From: Solirubrobacteraceae bacterium
GTDB taxonomy: Bacteria; Actinomycetota; Thermoleophilia; Solirubrobacterales; Solirubrobacteraceae
Length of the DNA stretch: 64,000 nt
Assembly (NCBI GenBank): GCA_030447505.1
Contig: JAUJOT010000001.1
Span: 352,295-416,294 of the forward strand
Reading direction: 5' to 3'
The notes beneath the pieces are model-generated. The model did not search any database and was not told where the DNA came from. It worked only from the letters and a program-made list of their open reading frames with translations. The position numbers were made by a program, and so were the translations under genes. Below are positions 9,330 to 18,520 of the stretch, piece after piece. Within the stretch, counting starts at the first letter, position 1. Every line of letters starts with the position of its first letter.

Positions 9330-10924
9330 GCACGGCCACCGAGCGTAGGAGTAAAGCGCCGCGGCGTTCCGGCCGCGGTTCGCGGGGCGGCGGTCAGACG
9401 CTGCCGCTGTTCGTCATCGCGGTCGCGCTGGTCGCGGCCGGGGTCGGCGCGATCATCGTCTCGTCGTCCTATGACACGCCGCGCGAAGCGCGCGCGCTCG
9501 GGCCGAATCTCGCCATCAACGACGGCGCGTCGAACCCGCGCGACCTCAACGCCCACAACTCGCCCACGCTCGCTCGCAATCCTATCGAGCAGAACAACCT
9601 CGTCGAGGTCAACCGCGTCGATTCCCCCGCGTACTCCTGCTCGCTGCACGTGTCGTTCGACGGCGGCGGGCGCTGGACGCAGACAGGGATCCCGGCGCCC
9701 GCGGGCGAGGAACCCAAGTGCTACGCGCCGGACGCGGCGTTCTCCTCCGACGGGACGCTGTACATCTCCTACGTCACGCTCAAGGGCCGCGCCAACGCGC
9801 CCAACAACGTCTGGATCAGCCGTTCGACCGATGGCGGCAAGACGCTCGAGGCCCCGGTCAAGACGCCGCTTGGCGCGCGCGCCTTCCAAGTGCGACTGAC
9901 CGCCGATCCGAGCTCCCCCGAGCGGATCTTCCTGACGTGGCTGAAGGCCGACGAGCTTGGGCTGTACACGTTCTCGAACACCGGCAACCCGATCATGGCG
10001 ATCCGCTCCGACGACGGCGGCGTGAACTGGACCAAGCCCGCGCGCGTCAGCAGCGCGTCGCGTGAGCGCGTGGTCGCGCCGTCACCAGCCGCCGGCAAGG
10101 CCGCCGGCGAGCTCAACGTCCTCTACCTCGACCTCGGCGACGACGTGCTCGACTACGGCGGTGGCCACCGCGGCCGCGGTGGCCCCCCCTACGACGGCGA
10201 CTGGCAGCTCGTGCTCGCCCGCTCGACGGACAATGGCGCAACCTGGAAAGAGTCCGTCGTCGAGGACGCGCTGACGCCAACCGAGCGGTTCATCGTCTTC
10301 ACGCCGCCGTTTCCGTCACTCGAGGTCGATCGCGAAAGCGGCACGCTCTACGCCGCCTTCCAGGACGGCCGCGGCGGCGATCCGGACGTGATGCTGTGGT
10401 CGCTGCGCAGCGGCGCCAGCGAGTGGAGCGGGCCCGTGCGGGTCAACGACACGCCCAAGGGCGACGGCACGGCGCAATACCTGCCGAAGCTCTCGGTCGC
10501 GCCCGACGGCCGCCTCGACGTCCTCTACTACGACCGCCGGGCGGACGGTACGAACGTGCTCAACGAGGTGTCGTTGCAGTCGTCCTTCGACGAGGGCAAG
10601 AGCTTCATACCGCGCGTGAAGGTCTCCGACCGCGCCTTCAGCTCGCGGATCGGCTTCGGCCTCGAGCGCGGCCTGCCAGACCTCGGCAGCCGCCTCGGGT
10701 TGCTCTCGACGGACAGCCGCGCCTATGCCGTCTGGACCGATACGCGGGCCGGCAGCGTCCGCACCGCCAAGCAGGACATCGCACGCGGCGTCGTCGGCTT
10801 CAACGATCCGCCACGGCTGTCCGGCGCCGTGGAGACGCTGCTGCGGATCGGTGGCGTGGCGCTGATCCTGCTCGGCGCTGCGGCGCTGGTCGGCGCCTTT
10901 GTGCGGCGCCGCGACACGACGTAG
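9326..10924 (+). CDS. Membrane-anchored Asp-box/BNR beta-propeller protein (paralog 1)
   Basis: N-term TM; Asp-boxes SFDGGGRWT, STDGGKTL, SDDGGVNWT, STDNGATW; C-term TM with RRRDTT; ATGA overlap with the RTX gene. Confidence 0.8.
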   Translation: MSTATERRSKAPRRSGRGSRGGGQTLPLFVIAVALVAAGVGAIIVSSSYDTPREARALGPNLAINDGASNPRDLNAHNSPTLARNPIEQNNLVEVNRVDSPAYSCSLHVSFDGGGRWTQTGIPAPAGEEPKCYAPDAAFSSDGTLYISYVTLKGRANAPNNVWISRSTDGGKTLEAPVKTPLGARAFQVRLTADPSSPERIFLTWLKADELGLYTFSNTGNPIMAIRSDDGGVNWTKPARVSSASRERVVAPSPAAGKAAGELNVLYLDLGDDVLDYGGGHRGRGGPPYDGDWQLVLARSTDNGATWKESVVEDALTPTERFIVFTPPFPSLEVDRESGTLYAAFQDGRGGDPDVMLWSLRSGASEWSGPVRVNDTPKGDGTAQYLPKLSVAPDGRLDVLYYDRRADGTNVLNEVSLQSSFDEGKSFIPRVKVSDRAFSSRIGFGLERGLPDLGSRLGLLSTDSRAYAVWTDTRAGSVRTAKQDIARGVVGFNDPPRLSGAVETLLRIGGVALILLGAAALVGAFVRRRDTT

Positions 10925-11100
10925 CTCAGGGAAGGCACCTGCTACTGGATCGCCGTCCGGAAAGCGTGAGCGACTGCGTGAACGTGTGACGCAATGACTT
11001 CGTCGCGCGGATCGCGATCGCGGGCGTGAACGGGGCGCCGAACTTCGTCACGCGCCGGTCGCGGTTCACGCGAGCGTGTCCACGAAGCCTGCGTGAACGA

Positions 11101-11130
11101 CAACGGCCGCGGACAATGCCGCGGCCGTTG
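11101..11130. terminator. Convergent-gene hairpin terminator
   Basis: CAACGGCCGCGG-acaatg-CCGCGGCCGTTG, 12-bp perfect stem between convergent genes. Confidence 0.7.
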
Positions 11131-11154
11131 GACTGCTTTGCTGGACGGCAGAGC

Positions 11155-12030
11155 TCAGTGCGTGTGCGCGAGCTCCAGGTCGTCGCTTGCGTCCTCGCTC
11201 GCGGCGGGCGCCCGCGCGACGCGCGCCCTGGTCTCGAGGATCATCTCCTGCAACTCCGCCTCGGTCGCTGCGTCGATCGACGCGGCGAGGGTCGCCGCGC
11301 GCGTGGCGACGCGACGGGTCCGCAGCCGCAGAGCTACCACGCCGGCGACGATGATCCCGCACAGCCCGAGCAGGCTGAGCAGGACGGCGCCGGGAATCGC
11401 GGCTCCGCCATCAGCGGGGCTTGCGGCGACGGCCGAATCGACAGCCGGGCGCTCGGCCGGAACGGCACGACGTACCGTCGTGACATCCGCTGCGACGGAC
11501 CGCTCGACAGCCGATCGTGAAACCGCACGCCGTGCCGCACTGGGCTTGGAAGCCCGCGGCTGCTGTGTGGTCGACGGCTTGGCGACGGGCACCTGACGCG
11601 GCGCCGTGACCGTCGGCCGGGCCTGCTTGACCGCCACCGTCCGGGCAACAGAGGCCGGACGTTGCGCCTGTGCCTGTGCCGGTGCCTGTGACGTCGCCGG
11701 CTGCTGCGCCTGTGCCTGCGACGCCGGACGCTGCGACGGCGCCTTCGAGGCCGGTTTGGACGCCGGGCGCGCGGGCTGCGCGGCGGCCGACGTCGTGGCC
11801 CCGATTGGAGCCTTGCTCGCCGCGCGCACGGGCCCCGGCGCCGGTGCGGACTCACCCGCGACAGGCGTCCCGGCGGCATGCGGGCACAGCGTCCCGTCCG
11901 CCATCCGATGGTTCGCCTGCGCGGCTGACACCGGCAGCATCAGCGCGCCGCACGTCAGCGCTCCGATGACAGCCGGCCGCAACGCCGGCCCCGGCCGCAC
12001 AAGCGAGCCGTACTGCAAGAACGATGTCAT
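11155..12030 (-). CDS. Surface protein with low-complexity A/P/Q/S/K stalk and single C-terminal TM
   Basis: RBS gaaggga before ATG; signal peptide to AAQANH; stalk; AAIPGAVLLSLLGLCGIIVAGVVALRLRTRR. Confidence 0.65.
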   Translation of the reverse strand: MTSFLQYGSLVRPGPALRPAVIGALTCGALMLPVSAAQANHRMADGTLCPHAAGTPVAGESAPAPGPVRAASKAPIGATTSAAAQPARPASKPASKAPSQRPASQAQAQQPATSQAPAQAQAQRPASVARTVAVKQARPTVTAPRQVPVAKPSTTQQPRASKPSAARRAVSRSAVERSVAADVTTVRRAVPAERPAVDSAVAASPADGGAAIPGAVLLSLLGLCGIIVAGVVALRLRTRRVATRAATLAASIDAATEAELQEMILETRARVARAPAASEDASDDLELAHTH

Positions 12031-12063
12031 CGCCCTCCCTTCTGGATTGTCGACTGCAAACGC

Positions 12064-12094
12064 GGCTGCGGGGCGCCGATCGCGCCCCGCAGCC
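12064..12094. terminator. Hairpin terminator
   Basis: GGCTGCGGGGCGC-cgatc-GCGCCCCGCAGCC, 13-bp perfect stem, downstream of the 12119-14716 CDS. Confidence 0.65.
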
Positions 12095-12118
12095 AAATCG
12101 GGCCGTGTTCCACGCCCG

Positions 12119-14716
12119 TCATCCTCCTGTCGCTGCGCCCGATTCGGCCATCACGAGATGGTCGGTGGTCGACCGCATCTTCAGCTCGTTGATGATCTCC
12201 GCCGCCTCGGCTGCTCCGCGTGGCGACAGCAGGAACATGCCGCCGATGCGCGCTCCGGCGGCACCGATCACCGCGGCATCCATCTTGCGCCTCACATTCG
12301 TCGAGAAGAAGATGTTGTCCGGAAGCCCCCAGCGGCGCGACTGCGCCACTACCAGTCGCGACGTCTTGACGGGGGTGCTTCCGCTGAGGCGATGCGGCCT
12401 GGGCAACGCCGCCAGCACATCGGGGCCGACGTAGCGGCTCGATCCAATGACGATCGTGCGCGTGATGCCCAGCCTCGTGATCGCATCGCTCGTCACGGCC
12501 GGCAGCGCATTGGCTCCCGTCAACAGCACCGGCATCCGCCGGTGCGCCGCGAGCACGGAGATCGCGGCGGCATCCGGGCTCGCCGGATTGACCACGACGG
12601 CGTCGCGGAAGGCGGGCGAGTTCGCCGCCTTCTGCGCCGGGGTGCGGCGATCCATGGCATGGGCGATCTGCGCCGCGGTACCGGCCGCGCCGGAACCCTC
12701 GAGGCGCACGATCTGATCCTGCGGGATGCCGGTCGCGGCGAGGTCGGCTACCACCTGCGGCGACAGCGTCCCTTCACCGCCGATGACGTAGGCGCCGATC
12801 GGCGCCAGACGGGCGACCTCTTGCCTGACCGCGGCCGACAGCCCGTCGCGCGGCGTGACCAGCACGGGCCCGAGGAACGCGCGACCCAGCACTCCGCCTG
12901 CAAGCGCACCGGCCATATCCCGCTCGTTGACGATCACGACGCGACTCCACGGGCGGCTCGCAAACGTCCCCGCGAGCGTTGCCTCGGCACCGCCCGGATA
13001 GGCGCGCCGGGACATCTTCACCGCGAGGTCGGCGGCATCGTTGCCACGCATCCGCCGAAGCGGAATCTTGTGAGATCCCTTGAGGGTCGCCTGCGCGAAG
13101 TAGATGTTCATGTCGTCCGTCTCGACGTTGCCGTCGCGCGAGTCCATCCACGCGAAGAGGATCCGGCTGTTGCCGAGCGGGATCGACTGTGGCCCGTAGT
13201 CCCAGTAGGTGCCGAACCGGTAGTCGTAGCCGACGTCGTTGTTGATGTGGTGATCGTTAATCCGGCGCTCGGCGGAGAACGACGCACCGCCGTTGCCCGA
13301 CGAGCGGTAGTAGGTATCTCCGATGCGGGCCTCGTCGCACTCGACGTGGGTGTGCGTGCAGATGCCGGTCGTGCCGGTCGGCTTCGCCGGCCCGAGGTAC
13401 CAATGGCGGCGATCCTGCCAGACGACGTCCAGCCGGCCGTTGGGCGCCACGGAGATGTTCGGGTGACGCGTCTGCGTCAGCTCGAACTGGATCGGCGCCT
13501 GGCGGTTCAACCGAGCCGGCTCCGACCAGGTGTCGCCACCGTCGGTCGAGCGCTGGAAGTACACGTCCAAGTCCTTGTGGATGAAGTGGTCCGCCGCCAC
13601 CACCGTTCCCTGCGACCGCGGGCGTTCTCCGTTGCCGTAAACGAGGTAGACGTTGCCGGACTTCTGGTCGGCAGCAAGGCGGGGGAACGTCGAGGCGTTG
13701 AAGTTGGTCGGCGTCCTCGAATACGGAGGCGTGACGGGTCCGGTGTAGACGAAGCCGCGTACGCCTGCGGCGGTCACGTGCTTCCAGCTCTGCCCCCGGT
13801 CGGTCGAACGCGCAACGACGACGGTGCCCTCGGGCCGGAACCCCGTCCCGGTGGCGGCGGGCGTTCGCGTGCGCCAGCCGAGGTAGAGCGTGTCGTTCTT
13901 GCCGATCACGGGCTGCGTCGCCTCGATCGCGGATTGCCCGGGGGGACTCGCGCTGACGGCGGGCCCCCACGTGCGTCCACCGTTCTGCGAGGTCGTGACG
14001 ATGATCTTGTCCTCGGACCGCGGCGACTCGGTAATCGCGGGATTCGCCCGCGGCTGGGTCTCCTCGGAGTTTGCGACGACGTGGATGCGGTCGTCCGCCG
14101 AACCGCTACCCGGCTTCACCACGAGCTTCGGAAGCGTGTAGTCCGGGCCGATATCCGGGTCCGACCCGCCCTGCAGGACGACGGCGCCCGTGTCGAAGGA
14201 CCGTCCACCGTTGTCGGAGCGCGCGACGAGCACCGACTTGCCCTGGCTGTCGCCTTGCTCGTCGAGCACGCCCGAGGCGAAGGTCGCGTAGACGTTGTTG
14301 CCCTTGCCGAAGGCGATGCCGGCGTCGACGAAGTTGGCGAGGTGATTGCCGACGGTGCAGGGCGGCGAGACGAAGCCGGCGGGTGCCTTCAGGCGGCTTC
14401 GGCGCCACTTGCGCCCGCCGTCGTCGGAGACGACAACCTCGCACCACAGCGTCTTGTAGTCGCTGTACATCGCGACGATGTGCCTCGCGTTGCGGGGGTT
14501 GACCGCGAGCGAGACGGCGTCGCGACCGTAGATCGGCACGCTGGCCGGAAAGGTCAGCGGATAGTTCGGGCCGACCCGCAGCGGCGACAGTGCCGACGGC
14601 GCGAGCTGAGCGGCTTGTCCGCGCTGCGCCGCGGCCGCAGGCGATGCCACGCCCGCCATGACGCCGCAAGCGATGACAACGGCGGAAACAAGAACACGTC
14701 GGTGTCGCCTACGCAT
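12119..14716 (-). CDS. Secreted Asp-box repeat protein with C-terminal cell-wall-binding repeats (CWB2-like)
   Basis: Signal peptide MRRRHRRVLVSAVVIACGVMAGVASPAAAA; VSDDGGRKW, RSTDRGQSWK, STDGGDTWSEP; C-term VVIVNERDMAGALAGGVLGR..PVLVTPRDGLSAAVRQEVARL..AYVIGGEGTLSPQV. Confidence 0.8.
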   Translation of the reverse strand: MRRRHRRVLVSAVVIACGVMAGVASPAAAAQRGQAAQLAPSALSPLRVGPNYPLTFPASVPIYGRDAVSLAVNPRNARHIVAMYSDYKTLWCEVVVSDDGGRKWRRSRLKAPAGFVSPPCTVGNHLANFVDAGIAFGKGNNVYATFASGVLDEQGDSQGKSVLVARSDNGGRSFDTGAVVLQGGSDPDIGPDYTLPKLVVKPGSGSADDRIHVVANSEETQPRANPAITESPRSEDKIIVTTSQNGGRTWGPAVSASPPGQSAIEATQPVIGKNDTLYLGWRTRTPAATGTGFRPEGTVVVARSTDRGQSWKHVTAAGVRGFVYTGPVTPPYSRTPTNFNASTFPRLAADQKSGNVYLVYGNGERPRSQGTVVAADHFIHKDLDVYFQRSTDGGDTWSEPARLNRQAPIQFELTQTRHPNISVAPNGRLDVVWQDRRHWYLGPAKPTGTTGICTHTHVECDEARIGDTYYRSSGNGGASFSAERRINDHHINNDVGYDYRFGTYWDYGPQSIPLGNSRILFAWMDSRDGNVETDDMNIYFAQATLKGSHKIPLRRMRGNDAADLAVKMSRRAYPGGAEATLAGTFASRPWSRVVIVNERDMAGALAGGVLGRAFLGPVLVTPRDGLSAAVRQEVARLAPIGAYVIGGEGTLSPQVVADLAATGIPQDQIVRLEGSGAAGTAAQIAHAMDRRTPAQKAANSPAFRDAVVVNPASPDAAAISVLAAHRRMPVLLTGANALPAVTSDAITRLGITRTIVIGSSRYVGPDVLAALPRPHRLSGSTPVKTSRLVVAQSRRWGLPDNIFFSTNVRRKMDAAVIGAAGARIGGMFLLSPRGAAEAAEIINELKMRSTTDHLVMAESGAATGG

Positions 14717-14755
14717 CGAAGAGAACCTCGTTGGATCCGGTGCTGGAGAAGGGAA

Positions 14756-14785
14756 GGCCGCGGGCGCAGAGACGGGCCCGCGGCC
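14756..14785. terminator. Hairpin terminator
   Basis: GGCCGCGGGC / GCCCGCGGCC inverted repeat downstream of the 14840-15400 CDS. Confidence 0.55.
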
Positions 14786-14839
14786 GGCCTGGCCATCGGA
14801 CGCTGCGGACACCGTCCGATGACCAGCCGATCACATGCC

Positions 14840-15400
14840 TCAGGTGGTTGACGACATCGTGCCGGGGATGCGGCGCCGCCGGACGGCGATCGTGCTCAGG
14901 CCGGCGACCAGCATGAGCCCCGAGAGCCCCAGCCCGATCGCCAGCGCGGGCGGTCCAGCGGGTCCGCCTCCGGGCGCCAGCGGGGCGACGACGCTCGAGT
15001 TCGACGAGCGGCGCGAGGCGCGAACGCGCAGCGGTGCGCGACCCGGCGTCCCCGCGGCGGGGCGTCCGTTCGGTGCGGTCTGCGTCGCGACGAGGACGTA
15101 ATAGCCAGAACTCGCCTTGGGCACGCTGAACGTCCCGCTGAGCCTTCCGTTGCGCCCTGGTCGGCCGGTGAAGAGCACCTCGCCGTTACGGCCGTTCCAG
15201 CGAACCGTGACGGGCGACGCTGCAGCGTTGCTGTTGAAGTTGCGGCCGACGAACGAAACCTTCGTTCTGGGCGTCGCATTGGCGCGATCGAGCTTCATGG
15301 TCGAGAGGTTCGCGCACGCGTAGGCGGTGGCGACGACCGCGAGCGGGAGCCCGAGAATCCCGACCGATGCGAGTACTGCAAACCTGCGTCTACTGGGCAA
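14840..15400 (-). CDS. Secreted/anchored Ig-like domain protein with C-terminal TM + Arg tail
   Basis: TTG start with RBS ggagagg; signal peptide ending ATAYAC; FVGRNFNSNAAASPVTVRW beta domain; ALAIGLGLSGLMLVAGLSTIAVRRRR. Confidence 0.7.
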   Translation of the reverse strand: MPSRRRFAVLASVGILGLPLAVVATAYACANLSTMKLDRANATPRTKVSFVGRNFNSNAAASPVTVRWNGRNGEVLFTGRPGRNGRLSGTFSVPKASSGYYVLVATQTAPNGRPAAGTPGRAPLRVRASRRSSNSSVVAPLAPGGGPAGPPALAIGLGLSGLMLVAGLSTIAVRRRRIPGTMSSTT

Positions 15401-15461
15401 GTTGGCCTCTCCTTGATCTGTCGGTCGACGGCTTGCCGAGGCCGATGACAGTTGGGCTGTA

Positions 15462-15490
15462 CTTCTAAATGTAGCCGACATCAATGTCAA
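15462..15490 (-). promoter_or_regulatory. Putative sigma70-type promoter for the 14840-15400 CDS
   Basis: Minus strand TTGACA-17 nt-TAGAAG upstream of the RBS. Confidence 0.45.
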
Positions 15491-15504
15491 GTGCACCTAG
15501 CCGC

Positions 15505-15542
15505 TGGAGTTCCCCCCCGTCGGTGGAAGCGGGGGAACTCCA
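15505..15542. terminator. Hairpin terminator downstream of the Asp-box paralog 2 gene
   Basis: TGGAGTTCCCCC ... GGGGGAACTCCA inverted repeat. Confidence 0.6.
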
Positions 15543-15574
15543 CGCCGGTCGTGGCCGATGGATGCCCGCCACAC

Positions 15575-17119
15575 CTACCCGGCATGGGCGATCCGAGAAC
15601 GCCGTCTGTAGCCGGCCGCCCCCGCAGCGATCAGACCGGCGACGACGAGCACGATGGCTGCGTAGCGCCGCAGATCGGCGGCTGAGGACGATCGGTCGAA
15701 ACGGACGGCGGCACGGTAGACGTTCTGCTTGCTCGATGCGTCAGTACCTGATCGCGTGTCGCTCCATGCCGCGACGGCGCGATCCTCATCGGAGATGATC
15801 GCAATCCGGCTACCGAGATCGGCGAGCTCTCGCTCGCTGCCGAACCCCACGCGCGAGTCGAAGAACGAGCTCGCCAGGCCGACGTGCGGGGAGAACGTGC
15901 GCCCGCCGTCGCGCGAGGACTGCAACGACACCTCGTTGAGCACATCGCGCGGCGCGTCACCGCGACGGTCGTAGTACACGACGTCCACTCGCCCGTTGGG
16001 CGCGACGTCGACGCGCGGCAGGTACTGCGACGTGCGATCGCGGCGCGGCGTGTCGTTGACGCGAACCGGCTTGCGCCATGTCGAGCTTCCCGGCGCCAGC
16101 GTCCACAGCCAGACGTCCGCCGATCCCAGCCGGCCGTCCTGGAAGGCGACGTAGAGACGACCGCTGCGACGATCGACGGCAAGCGACGGGAAGGGCGGCA
16201 GGAAGGCGACGAAGCGCGTTGTCGGCACGACGCGGTCGTCGACGACCGACTCCTCCCACGTGGCCCCGCGGTCCCGCGAACGGGCGACTACGAGCGTGAA
16301 CCGACCCGAGTATGGCGGCCCACCGAAGGCGTCGTGCCCGCCTTCGTAGTCGAGGCGGTCGTTGCCGACATCGAGGTAGAGCACGTAGAGCTGCCCGCGC
16401 GCACCGATCGCTGCCGACGGCGCCAGCGCGCGCCCGCGCGCCGGGGGATTGACGCGAACCGGCCCGCGCCAGCGCTCGCCGCCGTCGTCCGAGCGTGCCA
16501 CGAGCACGGGATTGCCCGGCCCCGTGAACTTCAGCGAGCCGACCTCGCGTGCCTGTACCCAGGTGACGTACACGGTATTGGCGCGCTGTGGATCGGCGGC
16601 GATGCGCACCTGGAAGGCCAGCGGCCCGGCGACCCGACGCGGGGACGAGAGCGTGCGGCCGCCGTCGCGCGACGACGCCACCCACGCGGCACTGGGCGTG
16701 TTCCCGCTGCCCTGCAGCGTTACGTAGGAGACGTGCAGCGTGCCATCGGCAGCGAACACGGCATCCGGCGCGTAGCACTTGCGCCCGAGCCCGGGCGGGA
16801 TGGGCACGCGCGTTGGTGTCCAATGACGGCCTGCGTCACTCGAGACGTGCACGGCGCACGAGAAGTCGGGTGAGTCGATGCGGCTCGTGACGATGATGTT
16901 GTCGGCGTCGCGGGGGTTGCGTACCAGGCTTGGCGAGTTGTGCGCGCTGATGTCGCCGAGATCCGCGGCGCCGGCGTTGACCGGCGCGTCGTCTCCGACG
17001 GTCCGCGCCGCGGAGTCATCGCCGACGTACAACGAAGACGCGAGCAGCGCGGCTGCGGCGATCAGCAGCGCTGCGCAGACGCGCGTGACCGGCGAGAGCG
17101 ATCGGATGCGGCGGAGCAC
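15575..17119 (-). CDS. Membrane-anchored Asp-box/BNR beta-propeller protein (paralog 2)
   Basis: N-term TM; GDISAHNSPSLVRNP; SC.VHVS, KCYAPD; SDDGGERW, SRDRGATWEESVV; C-term TM with RRRSR. Confidence 0.8.
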   Translation of the reverse strand: MLRRIRSLSPVTRVCAALLIAAAALLASSLYVGDDSAARTVGDDAPVNAGAADLGDISAHNSPSLVRNPRDADNIIVTSRIDSPDFSCAVHVSSDAGRHWTPTRVPIPPGLGRKCYAPDAVFAADGTLHVSYVTLQGSGNTPSAAWVASSRDGGRTLSSPRRVAGPLAFQVRIAADPQRANTVYVTWVQAREVGSLKFTGPGNPVLVARSDDGGERWRGPVRVNPPARGRALAPSAAIGARGQLYVLYLDVGNDRLDYEGGHDAFGGPPYSGRFTLVVARSRDRGATWEESVVDDRVVPTTRFVAFLPPFPSLAVDRRSGRLYVAFQDGRLGSADVWLWTLAPGSSTWRKPVRVNDTPRRDRTSQYLPRVDVAPNGRVDVVYYDRRGDAPRDVLNEVSLQSSRDGGRTFSPHVGLASSFFDSRVGFGSERELADLGSRIAIISDEDRAVAAWSDTRSGTDASSKQNVYRAAVRFDRSSSAADLRRYAAIVLVVAGLIAAGAAGYRRRSRIAHAG

Positions 17120-17225
17120 AGCGGCCAGGCTAGCGGTACGTGTCTTGAGCCTTTACCTCTGTCCGCGCGAAGCGGCAAGGTACGGTGGGACGCTGGGAGA
17201 ACACCCGGCCCGAGGGGAGGAACAA

Positions 17226-17564
17226 ATGAGCGGCAGCTTGGACCACGGCGCGGTCGTCGCCGCTCTACAGGCGCGCCTGCGCGAATACTGGACGGTCACC
17301 GTGCGCTCGGCGCGGCCCGGGTCTCCGCTGATCGCGATGTTCAGCGGCGCGCTGCAGAAGGCCGAGCCCAAGGACGACGCCCCACCCGGCGAGACCGACT
17401 TCGTCTGGTACGTCGGCACCGACGACAAGACCTTCGGGGCCTTCACGATCCCCAGCGAAGGCTTCCGCACGGCGCGCTGGGAAGCGACTCCGAAGGGGCC
17501 GATGCTGATGGTTCAGGCGTCGGACGTCCTGATCGCGCTCTTCCCGCGCTCGGTCGAGGAGTAG
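17226..17564 (+). CDS. Small hypothetical protein
   Basis: RBS gaggaac before ATG; MSGSLDHGAVVAALQARLREYWTVTVRSARPG... Confidence 0.55.
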   Translation: MSGSLDHGAVVAALQARLREYWTVTVRSARPGSPLIAMFSGALQKAEPKDDAPPGETDFVWYVGTDDKTFGAFTIPSEGFRTARWEATPKGPMLMVQASDVLIALFPRSVEE

Positions 17565-17606
17565 GCGCCGACGCGCCGTTGCGTCTTGACGCACGTTAAG
17601 GTTCCC

Positions 17607-17911
17607 TCACGCGTTCATTAGACGAGCTGCCGGTCGAGGAGGCCGAGCACTACTTCAGAACCTGGTGTCGCGGCGCCAAACGCTCGCGTCTGGGACGGAT
17701 CATCGACTTCGCCCGGATGGTCGAGGAGTACTGGCTGGGGATCATCCGCTGGTTTGAGTCACAGATCAGCAACGGGCTGCTCGAAGGCCTCAACGCCCTC
17801 GTCCAAGCCGCCAAGCGCCGCGCCCGCGGCTACCGCTCAACACGCAACTACATCGCGATGATCTACCTCACCGTCGGCAAGCTCCGGATCGCCGTTACCC
17901 ACACGAACTAG
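17607..17911 (+). pseudogene. ISL3-type transposase C-terminal remnant
   Basis: FRTWCRGAKRSRLGRIIDFARMVEEYWLGIIRWFESQISNGLLEGLNALVQAAKRRARGYRSTRNYIAMIYLTVGKL. Confidence 0.7.
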
Positions 17912-18146
17912 TGGACCCATCCGCAAGTTCGTCGGGTTATGTAAAGGAGGATGCGGGCCCGGTGTCGAACGTGAGATCGTGGCCCGGACCAGCCGCTACC
18001 CGATCGAGCTTGGCGAGGCGGATCGTGATGAGCTTGCGCGGCGCGCGGGGACGCCGACGCTCGCGTATCGCGATGTTTGAGGCAGGCTGGGTCTGACGGA
18101 GACTTCCAAACGAGGATTTCGGTCCTTGGGAGAGGAAGCACTCGTT

Positions 18147-18449
18147 ATGGCCCGTCCGAAGAAGTACCCCGATGAGCTCGTGGCGCGCGGTGTGAGGCTG
18201 GCGCTTGAGAGCGGCCGTCCGATCGCGCATGTCGCCGCCGACCTGGGAATGCATCCCGAGACGCTGCGCAAGAAGGTGCGCCAAGCCGAGGCCGACAGCG
18301 GCTCTCGGCCCGATCTGCCGACCACCGCGGAGCGCGAGGAGATCCGCAAGCTGCGCGCCGAGAACTTCGAGCTGCGCAGGGCCAACGAGATCCTCAAGTC
18401 CGCGAGCGTGTTTTTTGCGACCGAGCTCGACGCAGACCGAACGAGGTGA
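18147..18449 (+). CDS. IS3-family transposase OrfA
   Basis: MARPKKYPDELVARGVRLALESGRPIAHVAADLGMHPETLRKKVRQAE...ELRRANEILKSASVFFATELD. Confidence 0.9.
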   Translation: MARPKKYPDELVARGVRLALESGRPIAHVAADLGMHPETLRKKVRQAEADSGSRPDLPTTAEREEIRKLRAENFELRRANEILKSASVFFATELDADRTR

Positions 18450-18520
18450 GCCGCTACATCGACGAGCACCGCGGCCGCTTCGGCGTCGAGCCGATCTGCC
18501 GGGTCCTGGGCGTGTCGGCG

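Noticed and set aside
9326-10924. Calling the Asp-box paralogs sialidases
   Set aside because: Asp-boxes mark the fold only; no convincing Arg triad/RIP catalytic set was recognised, so no enzymatic activity is claimed.
11606-14851. 1081-aa plus-strand ORF
   Set aside because: Antisense to the stalk and CWB2/Asp-box genes, which have signal peptides and coherent domains.
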